From the NCBI RefSeq assembly GCF_964656455.1, contig NC_135720.1:53780598-53844597 (forward strand): a DNA stretch of 64,000 bases. Reading direction: 5' to 3'. Positions within the stretch are counted from its first letter, which is position 1, and each line of letters opens with the position of its first letter. The notes beneath the pieces are model-generated. The model saw nothing but the letters and a program-made list of their open reading frames with translations, was not told where the DNA came from and searched no databases. Shown here one piece after another: positions 36,430 through 49,758 of this stretch. The position numbers and the translations under genes are program-made. The DNA is from Halichoerus grypus. Its lineage: Eukaryota; Chordata; Mammalia; Carnivora; Phocidae.

Positions 36430-36910
36430 GTGAGGCTCTACGTGGCCCTCAAAATGTATTTCTCCTCACTACCAAATACTCATATAACCTCCTCCTCTTG
36501 TTTCAGTTCCCTCTTTCTTTACCACTTTCATTCAAGGTCCTAGACTCAATACCTTGGAATCACTTTTGATCCATTTCTAGAATTGTACATTGTAATGTAC
36601 CAGAACCATTTGCATTTATTACCTTCTGGCCATTTTCACTAACTTCTAGTTCCTGTTACTTTGATTTTCGTAAAACATAGCTAAACTGCAACCAAATAGT
36701 ATCACATGTTGTTCCTCAAAACATGCTTGATGTTTTATTTTCTTTCTCTGTTCGCTCGTCCTGGGAATTGGCCTTATTCCCAGAGTGCTTCTAAACTCAA
36801 TTCAGTGTCATCTCCCCCAAGAAGTCTTTCTTGATTTCTCTATATGTGCTTCAACCCTTCGTATCATGTAGAAATTATTTTTTCTTTCTCTCAACTTTGT
36901 TTTAAAACAT
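36430..36910 (+). repeat. L2-like fragment, sense
   Basis: tgtcatctcccccaagaagtctttcttgatt resembles the L2 3' part; upstream part is diverged. Located inside the inverted-repeat loop. Confidence 0.55.
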
Positions 36911-36984
36911 CCTTCTAAAAAAATTTTTTCCTTCTACTTTTTATTATGACAAATGCAATTATAGAATATTAGAGCCAACAGAAA

Positions 36985-37087
36985 GCTTAGGAATCATCTA
37001 ATTCAAACCTCTAATTTTAGAAATAAGACAGCTTGCACAAAACTCTTACCCAAAGTTCAAATGGATATTTGATGGCAGAGATAGGAG
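36985..37087 (+). repeat. MIR-family fragment, sense
   Basis: cttaggaatcatctaattcaaacctctaattttagaaataagaca resembles a MIR variant; ends at the right inverted-repeat arm. Confidence 0.6.
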
Positions 37088-37174
37088 TTTAAAAAATTAA
37101 CCTTAGAAAACTCTTCAGTCTTTACTTTCTTCCCCAAATTTCTACAAAATCCATGTATCTAAATTTAATGGTTA
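37088..37174 (-). repeat. Inverted repeat, right arm
   Basis: Reverse-complement partner of 35559-35658, starting ttaaaaaattaacc and ending aatggtta. It lies just after an old MIR-like stretch. The 1.4-kb loop holds a SINE (35815-36020), a MIR and L2 sequence. Confidence 0.88.
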
Positions 37175-37993
37175 AGAACCTAGTTCTTTTTCTATACACA
37201 GCATTGTGATATAACATAGACATTTCTTAAGTCATTTTGCAATATTTCACTGTGGATCCTGAAATCTATGTAGTTTTCTGTAAGCAGTAACCTTTGAATT
37301 CTTGAAGGACAAGGAATTGTTTAATTTCTCACTGTATCTTTACAGATGTTTCTCAAAGACTATTTCCTGCTAGAATTAATGAATGAATAAATGAATGGAG
37401 ACATAATACTTTCCTTTAGTATTAATATTCTTAATGTTAAAACTCAAATGATATTCTCTACTTACGCACCTTTTAAAAGAAATTGGTGAATTGAGGCCTG
37501 TAGGGGGCAGCCCAACACAGCAAGTTTTGATTGCCCTTGCTAAATAAGCTAGCTACTATGAGATCATCTTAGACTTAAATTGCTTCCTATGTGGATTTTT
37601 GAAAAATGAAAGCAACTATAAATTATAAGCTTATTTGGTGGATATATTTTAAAACAATTGTCATTTATAGGAATGGGAACTTTTTGATGCACATGATTTG
37701 CTGTTTTATTTTTAAAGCATTGGATGAGAGAGCAAATGATATTTATTTGAGCTTTTTAAAATTTTGCTTTATTTATTAATTTCTTACACAGATAATCTGG
37801 TGGCAAATGTCCCTAACTTATTGCTAAAGAAATTAAGATATGCAAAATTGTTGTTATCCCAAGCTACTAAAGTTATTATTAAATAAAGTCAGCATTTTCT
37901 AAATATTAATTTGTTGCACTGAGCTAGGTCATTGTTTCATTTAATACTTTCAAGATTAAAAAATATTGGTGGTAATTAAACTGTAGACAAATA

Positions 37994-38245
37994 ACAGTAA
38001 TAGCTGACATCTACTGAGTACTATGTGCCAGATACTATTTTAAATATTTTACATTTTTAATTCATTTAGTTCTCACTGCAGTCCTCTGGGATATGTGCTG
38101 GTGCTGTCCCTGTTGTGTAGATGAGGTAACTGAGATAAAGCTGGGTTACTGAAACTTGCTCAAGGTCACTCAGTAAGTGGAAGACCTGGGATTTGAACTC
38201 AGGTAGCCCGGTTCCAGAGCCCAAACTCTCAATCACTGTTCCCTG
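37994..38245 (+). repeat. MIR, sense, nearly full length
   Basis: ctactgagtactatgtgccaga, gtagatgaggtaactgagat, gctcaaggtcactcagtaag and gggatttgaactcagg: the best-preserved MIR in the window. Confidence 0.92.
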
Positions 38246-40555
38246 TGATAAATGTTAAATTCATTTCTTTTATTTTCTTACTCTGTTCTGGTGTAACTTT
38301 CCATTTGAGACTGTTTTCCAGTTTTTACACACATCAGGTGTCTTATTACTCCACCCTTTTGGTTGTTTCCTGCCTTTAGTCCTTTTTTTCTTCTAATAGA
38401 GAAAATGCATGGACAGAAAGTAAAAACATAACATTTAGTGTGAAGTGATTGAAACAGATAGCCAAAATTGTGTGGTCTTCTTTCTCTTTTATTTATAGAA
38501 TGTTCTTTTTCTAATTACCAATTAAGCAATTTTTAGTGAAATTAGTAAAATTTAGTAAAACCTGAACTCTCAAATTTAGGAATAGAATGAACTTTACTCC
38601 CCATGCTTAAGCATGTAGTAGTATGGATAATTTTAAAAGCCAAAATATTAAATACATCATTTTAAAAGAGAGATGAATTGTGATAAGATGGTCTTAATTA
38701 TTCCCCTAAAAATGATTTTTTAGCTTCCTCCACAAAGGAATTCTTGGTTGTAATACAGTGCTTAGTGTTTTTATGATAATGTTATAAAAATTAGCCTTAT
38801 TGTCACTTATTGGTATATAACTCATTCTCTGCTTTTGATAATGTCACCTGTCCTTAATACCTCTTTGAGAATGTGAGCAGATTTAGTAAAAATAAGTTAG
38901 TTGAGTGAGTTTGAAATTTGACCAGTTGTTAAGTTTGAAATTTGACAAAAGCTTGGGTTAAATGTGAGATGGCTTAAGAAGTTATAATTATTGGCTAAAA
39001 TGAAAATAGAGCTTTTTCATACCTAAGTTCAGTAGTATTTTTATCACAAGCTATGATTTTCATATATAACTCTTCTAAGAAAATACTTTTATATCAAGTT
39101 AAATCTTTGATTATTATTATGTATTTATTAAGGCACCTCAGATTACAGTTAATGTTTGAGTTTCTTAGAGAAATTGTCAACCTTGGTAATATATGCCACA
39201 CATAACCTATAGCTTAGGATGGTCAGCCAGAGTCTTACTGCTGCTTTAATGATTGACTTGTCTTCCCATCTTTCCCTAACTTTCCCTGACATGGGTTTTA
39301 GCATCCCAAATTACTGCTGACCTAAGAGGGTCTTGGCAGTTGCAAGCCTGAACTTAGTCCCAAATAATGTTCCTTTAACTTAGTATTTGAAAAAGATCAG
39401 AGACCCAAATTGGTTTCTTTGTGTGACTATCATATTTTTCATTCAGTCCCCTTTCCTTCCATCTCAGAGAATGCCAGCATCCAGAAATGATGCCCCGTAG
39501 GGCGGTCATTTAATCTGTTGATAATTTCACAGTGTAAAAAAATTTGCTTAATCACGTATCTATTCCAATAGTGAAAACTACCTTCTGATTTTTTTTTCTG
39601 TTCTTCTCATAAATGATTTTCATATAACATGCCAGAACACACAACACCTGTCTGTTAAGAACAGAATTACTAGGCTTTGATTCTTAGTAGTGGTTCCTTC
39701 TTTTGGGTAAATATGACAGTTGCTTTTGGTTTAATTACTCATACTTTTAAAATAACTACTTACTAATAATTTCAAGTAGGTAACAAATAGGATGAATACT
39801 TAGGAATATTAGAAGGAAAAACCAGTGAGGAAAAATGCAAGACTAAGCTCCTCTTCTTTATGTCTGCCCTGGGCCTGGCAAATTTTGTTTGACATTTCAT
39901 TTCCTGGTATCATAGTCTTTGATGAGGTGTATATCTTAGTTGTTGGGTCATACTTTTGTTTTGTTTTGTTTTTAATTTTCAAGGTTTTATTGGGGGTTAT
40001 ATAATCTTTGTTATCCATGCATATTGTTTATAGTAGTAAGTACTAAGGAGATAATATACATTCAGAAAAACCTATATAGGTATATTGATATGTGTATTGA
40101 TTATATAGATATTACATATAGATACAGATATTTATGTATACATATTTGAAACTCCTTAAATCCTTAGGCAAGTTACTTCTTTTACAGGATTGATTGTGAT
40201 AAATTGAAATGTTAATTCTCAGTTAAGAAATATGATCAAGTATAAATATTCAGTTGTATGTATTATCTTACTTTGATGCTTTGGAGGCATTTTATAGAAT
40301 ATATCTTGTCTTAAACAGGATGTATCTTTCACAGGTCTGCTTCTAAAAAGGCTAAAAATTTAAAGGAAATTAAGTGCTTGTTCAGCAAGCCACTGTTTGA
40401 GTGTATTATTTGCAGGGAGCAGGTAGGAGGGAAAGGTCTCTATACTGGAATGATATATCTGATCATGAGCTCAACAGAATTGAGTCTACATTTAGAAACC
40501 ATATTTGATAAACCATAGATATACCTTGGCTGTGATCTTTTCATGAAAGTCACCT

Positions 40556-40718
40556 GTTGGGATGCCTGAGTGGCTCAGTTGGTTAAGCATCTCTCTTGCT
40601 CAGGTCGTGATCCCAGGGTCCTGGGATTGAGTCCCTTATCGGGAGCCCGCTTCTCCCTCTCTCTCTACCCCTCCCCTGCTTGTTCTCTCTCTCTTTCAAA
40701 GAAACAAAATCGTTTTAA
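40556..40718 (+). mobile_element. CanSINE, sense, internally shortened
   Basis: Head gatgcctgagtggctcagttgg, shortened middle, CT tract and A tail. 10-bp duplication AAAGTCACCT at 40546-40555 and 40719-40728. Confidence 0.92.
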
Positions 40719-41210
40719 AAAGTCACCTATCTACATTCATATGTTGTGACACAATTTTGTACGCAACATAAATTAAAATTGTACTAGTTGTGAAATGATA
40801 TGAATTAATAAGCTGAGGATTTCACATGATTATTGAGTTCACTAATAAGTGATTTGTATATTAGATAATGGCTAAGTTAATGTGCATAAAACTTTGAGAA
40901 GTCAAACTAATATATGTTACTTATTATTGAACTTAATTTAACCATGTTTTACACTATATTAAACTTGTCTTTAAAACATCGTTGTTAATGGAAATCCCAT
41001 TTGTAGTGTAGACAATTAACATATTAATTAAGAAATAGCATGCTTTCAAAACTGAAGACTCAGAAATCTAGTGTAATAAGATTCTTAACATTTTATTTGT
41101 CTAGATTTTTCAAAGCATATATAAGAGGAACTTTTCATGTGTATAAAAGGAAAGAATTTCTCCTGCTAGTTTAAAATTTGAGAGAAATATATTTCAGTAG
41201 GTCCATCTGT

Positions 41211-41318
41211 CCTTTTACTCTTCCTTTCCCTTTTCTTTTCCTCCTTCCCTTTTCTTTTTCTTCATCTTTCTGTCCCACCTTTCCTCCTTCACAGAGTCCT
41301 TCCTTTTCTCTGCCTCAC
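41211..41318 (+). repeat. Polypyrimidine tract (about 105 bp)
   Basis: Almost unbroken C/T sequence with ttcctttcccttttc-like units, interrupted by ttcatc, cacct and cacagagtcc. It has triplex/H-DNA potential and resembles an over-long splice-acceptor tract, ending cttcacag, but no exon is recognisable after it. Confidence 0.85.
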
Positions 41319-42481
41319 TAAACTGAGAAGTGTTTTTACTATGTAGTAAAGCATTTCCTATTTTAATTAAAGTTTTGAAGTTTATTTTTAAAAGCAGAGC
41401 TTTGCTGTAGGAAAAATAACTCTATTAGCTTACATTGAAAATCCTTTTCATCATGATGAGGGTAATTATCTCTTACTTCTAAGAAGTAAGCCATAGCTAA
41501 TTTCTGACTCTGTGTCCATGTTTAAAGTAACTTAGAATCAGCTTGGGCTAGTTCTGACGTCTGCTTATGTAATGCAGCATCCATACTCTTCACTAGGTGT
41601 TCATTTTAGCTACGGATGCTTCATATAAAACAGGGTAGAGTAGCTTTCAAAAGGATGTACACATCAAAGTGTAACTTGAACTCAGTTTTTACATTGCTTG
41701 AGGAATCCTTAATGGAGTAGAAGTAACAAATTTGCTTTTCCCCCTAACATATTATCATTGTAAAGTTTAAAAATTTTTTGACTTCCATGACTTCCTAAGT
41801 CATATCATATACAAATGAATAGTTTTGTTATTTTGGAGTGTTTTAACAATGCCCATATTAAATATTATTGAAATCCATATTCTGTGTAATAAGGAAAGTT
41901 TCCTTTAATTATAATTATAATTTGGGGGAATAATGATGCTGCTTTTGGAAGACTAAATAAAACTACTTAAATAAAGCACTGTATTTTTAAGTTGGAATAC
42001 CGTGCTCTCACTCATTTTGTAGTTTGGCTAATACCTTTCATGAGGCCCACCAAGTTTATCATTTTTTAAGACCTGGTTCCTAAGAGGGCTTCAAAGTAAG
42101 TACAGTGATTGTAGCTGTTAGCCACAGTGTATTCTCTTTTGCTAGTGAATTCTTTGAAGCAGAATGCCTCTTGCCTACCCTCACCACAGTCTCCTTTCCA
42201 TTTCTCAGTTAGATAAACTCACCTAAATTACACAAGAATTCATATTTGATGTATATGATCCTCTTAGAACCCTGTTTAAAAATCACCACTTCAATGTACT
42301 ACATAAATGTTTGTGCTGTTTTAAAACTCCCATTTATGAAAAAGAAACCTGTAGTTTGACTTGCTGAATTGGGGGTATTGGATTATTTACTATCTTGAAA
42401 TAAAATACTCTTGGAATACATCAGCCTACTTTGGATTCTATAGACAGTTCTCTACACATTTTATATTCCCAGAATTTCACA

Positions 42482-42651
42482 TTTTTTTGGGAGATGGGGG
42501 CTTGTATGCAGGGGAGGTGGGGGAGGAAGAGGGAAAGAATCCCAAGCTGACTCCCCACTGAGCACAGAGTCCTATTTCATGACCCTGAGATTATGACCCA
42601 AGCCGAAACCAAGAGTCCCATGCTCAACCGACTGAGCCACCCATGTGCCCC
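42482..42651 (-). mobile_element. Diverged CanSINE, antisense
   Basis: Reverse element ending gactgagccacccatgtgcccc, with a degenerate G-rich left half. No clear duplication. Confidence 0.85.
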
Positions 42652-43437
42652 ACCATTCTAGATTCTAAGTCAAGAATTTGCAAGAGGAAGAGTTCCCTCT
42701 AGTTACTGCAGAGTCCCTCCTCCCCATTCAGGTCATAGCAGTGTGGATGGCAATCAGGGGTTCCAAGCTAGTAAGGAAGGACGAAGGAAGATGAGCAGTT
42801 CCTTTGCTACCCTGACTGGTAGAGAGGTTTCTGAAAAAGCTCAGAAACAGTAGACATATGAGTCTACAATCTGGGTAGCAGTTTATCAATAAGGACATTT
42901 TTTATGATCCAGGCTCTGTGTTTGGTAAGATAGACAACTTCTATTTTATATAACCCCTTATTATTAAATTCTGTATCTATTTCAGTAAACCTTACCCCCT
43001 TTTAACTAGCATTTTTAAATTTCAGAACCTTTTGGCTTTATTTTAAGTATCAGAGCATAAATTTTAAATGAGTTTTGGTGAACATTTAAGGCAAAGTTTT
43101 TTAAATTTCCGTGGACAACTTTAAAATTGACATTATGCTCTACAGCTTTTAGAGAAAAGCTTTCTTTTTTAAAGAAAACCTGTAATTTTTTTTGAATTAA
43201 TGAGGGTGGGAATATTTCTCTGATCCTTATTGTTTGGGGGCTCTTGACCTCCTTTAAAATTTTTTTTTTAATTTTGAGAGGAAATATAATTATCATTTTT
43301 TAAAAAATCATGAAATAAACATATGGTATGATGAATACTTATAAATACTTATAAATCAAACTATGATGAATCTGGGCTTCACCCGAGAAGGATTCCTCTC
43401 ACAATCCATATGAGGCCTTTTACATTATTTTCTTTCT

Positions 43438-44605
43438 CATAACAGCTTTATTGAGGTATAAGTTTGATATCATCTTTCCCCTTTTAAAGTATACTATTCA
43501 TTTATTTTTTTCCCTTTTATTTTTAGAATATTCAGAGAGTTGGTGCAACCATCACTACTATATAATTCTAGAACATTTTTATCATCCCAAAAAGAAACCC
43601 TGTACCACTTAGCATCACTCCTCATTCTCCCTTTCCTCCAGCTCATGGCAACCACTAAACTACTTTCTGTCTCTGTTTGCCTGTTCTGAACATTTTGTGT
43701 AAACGGAATCTTATAATATATGGCTTTTTGTGTCTGGCTTCTTTTACATGCATTATATTTCCATGGTTCATCAGTGTTGTCGAATGCTTCAGTACATTCC
43801 TTTTTATGGCCAACTAATAACTCCATTGCCTGAAAAAATTATATTTTGTTTATCCATTCACCAATTGATGGACATTTGGATTGTTTCTACCTTTTGGCTT
43901 TATGAATAACTGCTGCTATGAACGTTAATGTACAAGTTTTTGTGTGGACATATATTTTCATTTCTCTTGGGTAGATACTTAGGAGTAGAATTGCTGGGTT
44001 ATATGGTAATTCTGTGTTTAATCTTTTGAGGAACTGCCGGACTGTTTTCCAAAGCATCTGAACCATTTTACGTTCTCACCAACAACGTTCAGTGGTTCCC
44101 ATTTGTGTGTGTCCACATCCTTGCCAACACCAGTTATTTTCTATCATTTTAAGTATAACTGCCTTAACGGGGTATGAAGGGCTATATATTTTTGGTTTTG
44201 ATTTGCACTTCCCTAATTACTAATGATGTTAAACATCTTTTCATGTGCTTACTGGTTATTTGTATGTCATCTTAGGAGAAATATCTTCAAATTCTTTGCT
44301 CATTTTTTAATTTGGTTGTCTTTTTGCTATTGATTCCAAGAGTTTCTTTCTTTATTCTGGTTATGAATCCTTTATCAGAGACATGATTTGCAGATATTTT
44401 CTCCCATACTGTGGTTTTCTTTTCATTTTCTTGATGATATCTTTGAAGTATGGAGATTTTTCATGTTGATCAAGTCTAGCTTACTTTTCCTTTGGTCATT
44501 TGTGCTGTTGGGTTGTCATATCTAAGAAACTATTGCATAATTCAAGGCCATAAAGATTTCCTCCTGTGTTTTCTTCTAAGAGTTTTATAGCTTTACTACA
44601 TTGCT
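43438..44605 (-). mobile_element. Old L1 relic, antisense
   Basis: Reverse-complement L1 3' UTR and ORF2 end (cagctttattgaggtataag, ttgtttatccattcaccaat, tgctgctatgaacgttaatg, ggaactgccggactgttttc). Confidence 0.88.
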
Positions 44606-44756
44606 TTTTTTCATTTATTCGTCAGAGTAGTCAAGTGCTATGTTTTTTGAATTTGTTAATTACCAGATTACTTCAGCAGGGAGATCTGTGAAATATTTGT
44701 CACTTGTTTTCATTTGCTACTTCTAAAAAAAAAAATCAGAATTTATGAAATCTGCT

Positions 44757-44853
44757 TTTTTTTAAGTAAACTCTGTACCCATCGTGGGGCTTGAATTCAT
44801 GACCCCAAGATCAAGAGTCATACGCTGTACTGACTGAGCCAGCCAGGTGCTCC
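44757..44853 (-). mobile_element. Old truncated CanSINE, antisense
   Basis: Head half only (tttaagtaaactctgtaccc to gactgagccagccaggtgc). Same type as 19290-19389 and 58433-58551. Confidence 0.82.
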
Positions 44854-45531
44854 TACGAAAACTACTTTTGATGATACTTCAGTGAGACGAATTTTTAAAA
44901 TTATTTGTGTCCGAAACATAGTTATCCACGTTCCCACATTTTATTATAAACTTTATTTAGCAGTCACTGTAAAACCCACAGACCATGCTAAGAGGGCTAA
45001 GTATCTTTGTAGAGCTTCACTAGCTTCTGGCCCAGTGTTAGAAGCACTTTTCTAATGGATGAGACACTTGACTGAGCATCAGGAGAACAGAATTTCAGTT
45101 CTGTGGTCAGTACAGCCTCTTTTACTCAGATGTTTTTTCTTGCTCCTTTGATTTCTTTCTTTACACAAATTAAGAGTGCTGCCTAATTATTTTATGTAAG
45201 TATACCATAGTCTGTATACAAAAGTGCCCTTTTATTCTTCAGTAGAAAACAGTTTATTAATTGCATCACTCTTGTATGCACCTTTTTAGTGTGGCTTTAG
45301 ATAAAATTAGCAAAGATATTTTAAAGCTCTTATAGATCATGAAATTTAAACTATGATTCCCTTGGTATGTTTTGAAATCTTTTGGAAGAAACCTTAGAAG
45401 AAGTAAGATAATTATTACTAAAAACATTAATCCTAGCACTTTCATGAAGGAAGCTTCTCATTTGGCCACTCTACTGATAATTTCATATAAAAAATTTAAA
45501 AGCCATAACTTGTTTTATAAATCAACTCTTA

Positions 45532-45724
45532 GGGGTGCCTGGGTGGCTCAGTTGTTAAGCGTCTGCCTTCTGCTCAGGTCATGATCCCAGGGTCCTGGGA
45601 TCGGGCCCCGCATCAGGCTCCTTGCTTGGCGGGAAGCCTGCTTCTCCCTCTCCCGCTCCCTCTGCTTGTGTTCCCTCTCTTGCTGTGTCTCTCTCTGTCA
45701 AATAAATAAAATCTTTAAAAATAA
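45532..45724 (+). mobile_element. CanSINE, sense
   Basis: Complete young-looking element. Perfect 15-bp duplication ATAAATCAACTCTTA at 45517-45531 and 45725-45739. Confidence 0.95.
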
Positions 45725-46211
45725 ATAAATCAACTCTTATGTAGCATTAAATTGATCTCAATCTTGAGTAAGAGGGAAATAGTGGTTCCCTGTAACATAC
45801 TTTATTCAGTGAATGGATATGAGGAAGACACAAACTGTTGCTTATATTTGAAGAAAATTTGCCTTAACCATTTATGTGACAAAATATACTTGGCATCGTC
45901 TAGACAGAATTATAATAAAGACAACAATTTAAATAACACAAAACACAAACTTCAAACCAGATGTATGGATATAGTTCTGATGAGTGCTTTCATTTAATCA
46001 TAGTCTCAATTAAGATACTACTGCTTTGAGGAGTAAGTGTCCCTGACTGTAATAATGACAGCTTTTCAAATGTTAATTATTATTTTTTAGTGTTGTTGGG
46101 AATATTAAAAGTGGACTTCAGACTCTGGTATCATAACTATAGAAAGTGCTTATTTTCAAGTCTACATCCCTACATAGAGGATAAAAGTAGTCTGATTAAG
46201 ACTACAGAATT

Positions 46212-46230
46212 CCCCCCCCCCCCCCCCCCC
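46212..46230 (+). repeat. C19 homopolymer
   Basis: Nineteen consecutive C followed by gccacttcccaccacc. The longest C run in the window; not part of a recognisable SINE or L1. Confidence 0.95.
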
Positions 46231-46664
46231 GCCACTTCCCACCACCAAAAGGACTGTTTACTGTAAAGGTCTAAAAGCATTCATTTGAAAATGGTCTGTT
46301 CTTTTTACTTAATGAGGTATTATAATTGTGTATATTCTTAAGCTAATTTTAATATGAGGCTTCTTTTGTAAAGCTTGTGATACAAAATTTGACATGCATG
46401 AATATATCTTAGGCCAAATATGCATGTGACAGTTTGAAGCACATATCATGTGTCATTGTTGGTAATATCTGGCAGCATATCCTGTGTAAACCCCTGTTTT
46501 CTTTTTCTTTCTGCCACATATTTATTCTAATTAACAAGACTTCAAAGGGAACTGATGCTTGAATACCAATTATTTTTCATTTTCTCTCTTACTGAATCTG
46601 TGAGGACTAATGTTACCTTTCTTTGGTTCCACAGTTACCAGTGGTTTAAAAGGGAGGAATGAAA

Positions 46665-46890
46665 ATCAATTCTTGTTAAGCACCTGTTGCAGGAGGTGTT
46701 TTATGTATCTCATCTTATTTAATTATCACGGCAATCATTCAAAGATACATATTATTGCCATTTTTCAAATTCAGAAACAGACTCGCAAAGGTTGATGTAA
46801 TTTGCCCAAGGTATACAGTCAGTCATGTTGTGAGTTGGTACTCCACCAAGGCTTTGTTATTTTCACTACCTTTGGAATTCCAAGCTCTAG
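46665..46890 (+). repeat. MIR, sense
   Basis: attattgccatttttcaaattcagaaacagac and taatttgcccaaggtatacagtc follow MIR order. It produces part of the open frames at 46610-47210, which are not genes. Confidence 0.82.
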
Positions 46891-47099
46891 ATGCTAAGCT
46901 CTTAGCCCACTTTTATCCCCCCATTCACTCATTTCTCACAGGTATCATTATACGGCAGCTGCTCTCTGAATCCTTTAGTGAGGAGGGGACATGTGAAAGA
47001 AAGGATTGGTACTGCACTCTGCCTGAAATGGCTTTATCTCTTTCTCTATTTAAAAAAATATGTATTTCAAATTGGAAGCTTCAGAACCTTTTATATTCC

Positions 47100-47450
47100 C
47101 TCCTTTGTTTTCATCCTCTTTTGAAACTCCCTACTGTTTTCATACCTTACATTCTCCCACATTTAGCATATTTTCCTTTGTACATACTGGTATGTATCTT
47201 CCACTCTTAGAAGATGGAAATCACAGAACCGGTTATAGCGTTTTTGTTTTTATTTTTGTTTTTGCTCTAGCTGCCCAAAAAGTACGGTTAAATTTTGTGC
47301 TCAGGCTTTTAAATTTTCTCTCATAGCACTTTGTACATATTTCTGTTATCATTTAACACTGTATTACAATTATTTATGTGTACTTTATTCATTTTGTTCC
47401 TACCAACAGCAATGCCCTAGTAAGTACTCAGTAAATGTCATTAGTCAGAG
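47100..47450 (+). repeat. L2 3' end, sense
   Basis: catagcactttgtacatatttctgttatcatttaacactgtattacaattattt and gtaagtactcagtaaatgt are typical of the L2 3' end. Confidence 0.75.
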
Positions 47451-48516
47451 GTCCTGTACATGGGTACTGCTATTGGGATAATTTTATTCAAACTGCATAT
47501 GTGTTAATAGTTTTTCTTGTCACTATACACATGCTTTTGTTATAAGCACTCTCAATTTTTTTTAAACATAGGCAGGAAATAAATACAGTATTCTTCATTG
47601 TAATTTATCTATCTTTATATCTTTGTAATGCTTGTCACTACTGTTAATGGAGTATCAGTGACTATGTGATTCTGTGAAGTATTATATTGTGGATTTGGTT
47701 TTTTGTTGTTGTTTTACCTCAGGATCTGTAAGAAAAGTTATATTGGTCTTCATCATTGTTACCAATGAAACTTTCACTACTTATCATGTAAAGCTTTTCA
47801 AATTATTAAATTTAGTTCATATTTTAAAATTGTGTGTCAAATGAAGGTACACTGATTTTGTTGGTGAGCTTGTTGATATTGGAGGTAGCTTTTGTGCATG
47901 GATGACATACTTAGAGTTATTTGCATTATGTTAGAGTTGTAAATTGTAAAATCTAGTTTTTATAATGTCTTTCAGTTTAATTTATGCTGGTTATAAATAC
48001 AGTAATTTTTATATACAAATGAGAGCAATCTGTTTTACTTCTTACTATTTGTCTAATTTATCCTTCTTCAGATTCAGTTCTTCTATAAGACATAGAACTA
48101 CTTATATAGCTAATGAAACAAATCAAATTACATTCTTTATTAATCAACACAGACTTTGCTAATTTGTTATAGTTCAGTATAGCTGACTTTTAAAAAATAC
48201 CTACAAATCTAACACATGAAACCCTCTGCTATACTTATAGAACTCTTATAAATCAAATAAATTATACTTATAAATGTAGTGAATCATTAATCATCCTATT
48301 TCAGAGAACTTACAAAGTATACACACAAAGTAACTGATGACATAGAAACTTGTTACACCTGGGAAAATGCAACATATATAAAGTATAAATAAAATACTTG
48401 TTTAAGAATACCCATCTAAGGCTCCCTGGAGCAAATGATCAGTTTACAGTGATTGAGGTCAGTGGTTGGAGATCCTGAACCTGGATACTACTTCTAGGAT
48501 GATTCTGTCTAAGCAC

Positions 48517-48719
48517 TTTTTTTTTTTAAGATTTATTTATTTATTTTAGAGAGAGAGCATGAGTGGCGGAAGGGGCAGAGGGAGAGGGAAAGAGAATCTC
48601 GAGCAGATGCCCCACTGAACGAGGAGCCCAACACAGGGCTTAGTCTCAGGACTCCGAGATCACGACCTGAGCCAAAATCAAGAGTCAGACACTTAACCGA
48701 CTGAGCCATGCAGGTGCCC
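48517..48719 (-). mobile_element. CanSINE, antisense
   Basis: Reverse element ending gactgagccatgcaggtgccc. Flanking repeat not convincing. Confidence 0.9.
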
Positions 48720-49284
48720 TTGATTCTTCCAACTTGTATAACAACCAGGTGTCTTGTCATCAGGTTCTGCCTGCTGTTTCAGTGGGAGACCCCCAACCCC
48801 ATATTCCTCCCCACCTTCCTGCCTTTTAATTAAGGCCATTTTTAAGGTTCACAACCCAGTGAATCATCATGCACCTACTGAGCATCTTTTAGGTTGTATC
48901 CTTGCTGAATTTTTGTTTTTCTCTTTCATAACTTTAATCTCACTTTGTTTCAGTGAATAGAATCTCCTTTTACTGTCTGATGGGATTCTTCCTCCTCTTT
49001 ATGGTCATTGACTCCATGGTCTCACTCCATGGTCAGTGAGCCAGATATGTACCCTTCTAGCTGTGAATTGTCATTTTTGACAAAACCGACATTTCTAATT
49101 CGTATTATATGTTAATATAATATATATGACCAAAACAGTAAAATTATTGGTAATGCTATGTAGTGACAGAATGGCTGTGAGATTAGTGTATCTTATAATC
49201 GTGCATGTTTTGTATTATGACTCAATACAAAATACGTATTTGTGTTCAGTAAATTTCTATTGAGTGTGTCAAGTCCCATTTAAT

Positions 49285-49380
49285 GAGAACATTAACAGCA
49301 CTTATTGAGCATTTACTATGTGCTAGGCATTGTTCTAAATGCTTTACATCATTTTAACATGTATAATCTTCACATGCAGT
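49285..49380 (+). repeat. MIR, 5' half, sense
   Basis: cttattgagcatttactatgtgctaggcattgttctaaatgcttt is the MIR 5' part; the rest is lost against an L1 relic. Confidence 0.8.
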
Positions 49381-49562
49381 TTTAAGAAATAATACAGAAA
49401 GATATTTATACCCTTCACCCAGTTTCCTCCATTCTTGACATCTTGTATAATTATATATAGTATGATATCATAACCAGGAAATTGACATTGATACAACCCA
49501 CAGACCTTTTTCATATTTCATTAATTTTGTTCCAACACAAACATTCCTTGGGCTACCCTTTT

Positions 49563-49758
49563 TTTTTAAAAGATTTTATTTATTTATTTAAGACAGCGCA
49601 CGCACGCGCGCATATGGGCGAGGGGTGGGGCGTGGCAGAGGAGCAGAAGCAGACTCCCCACTGAGCAGGGAGCCCGATGTGGGGCTCGATCCCAGGACCC
49701 TGGGATCATGACCCGAGCCGACGGCAGATGCTTAACGACTGAGCCACCCAGGTGCCCC
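49563..49758 (-). mobile_element. CanSINE, antisense, inside old L1
   Basis: Complete reverse element carrying an alternating purine-pyrimidine stretch (gcacgcacgcgcgcatatg near 49600). Perfect 14-bp duplication TGGGCTACCCTTTT at 49549-49562 and 49759-49772. Confidence 0.95.

Noticed and set aside
46755..47210. Plus-strand 151-codon frame
   Set aside because: It covers a MIR and an L2 3' end; composition and context are those of repeats, not a gene.
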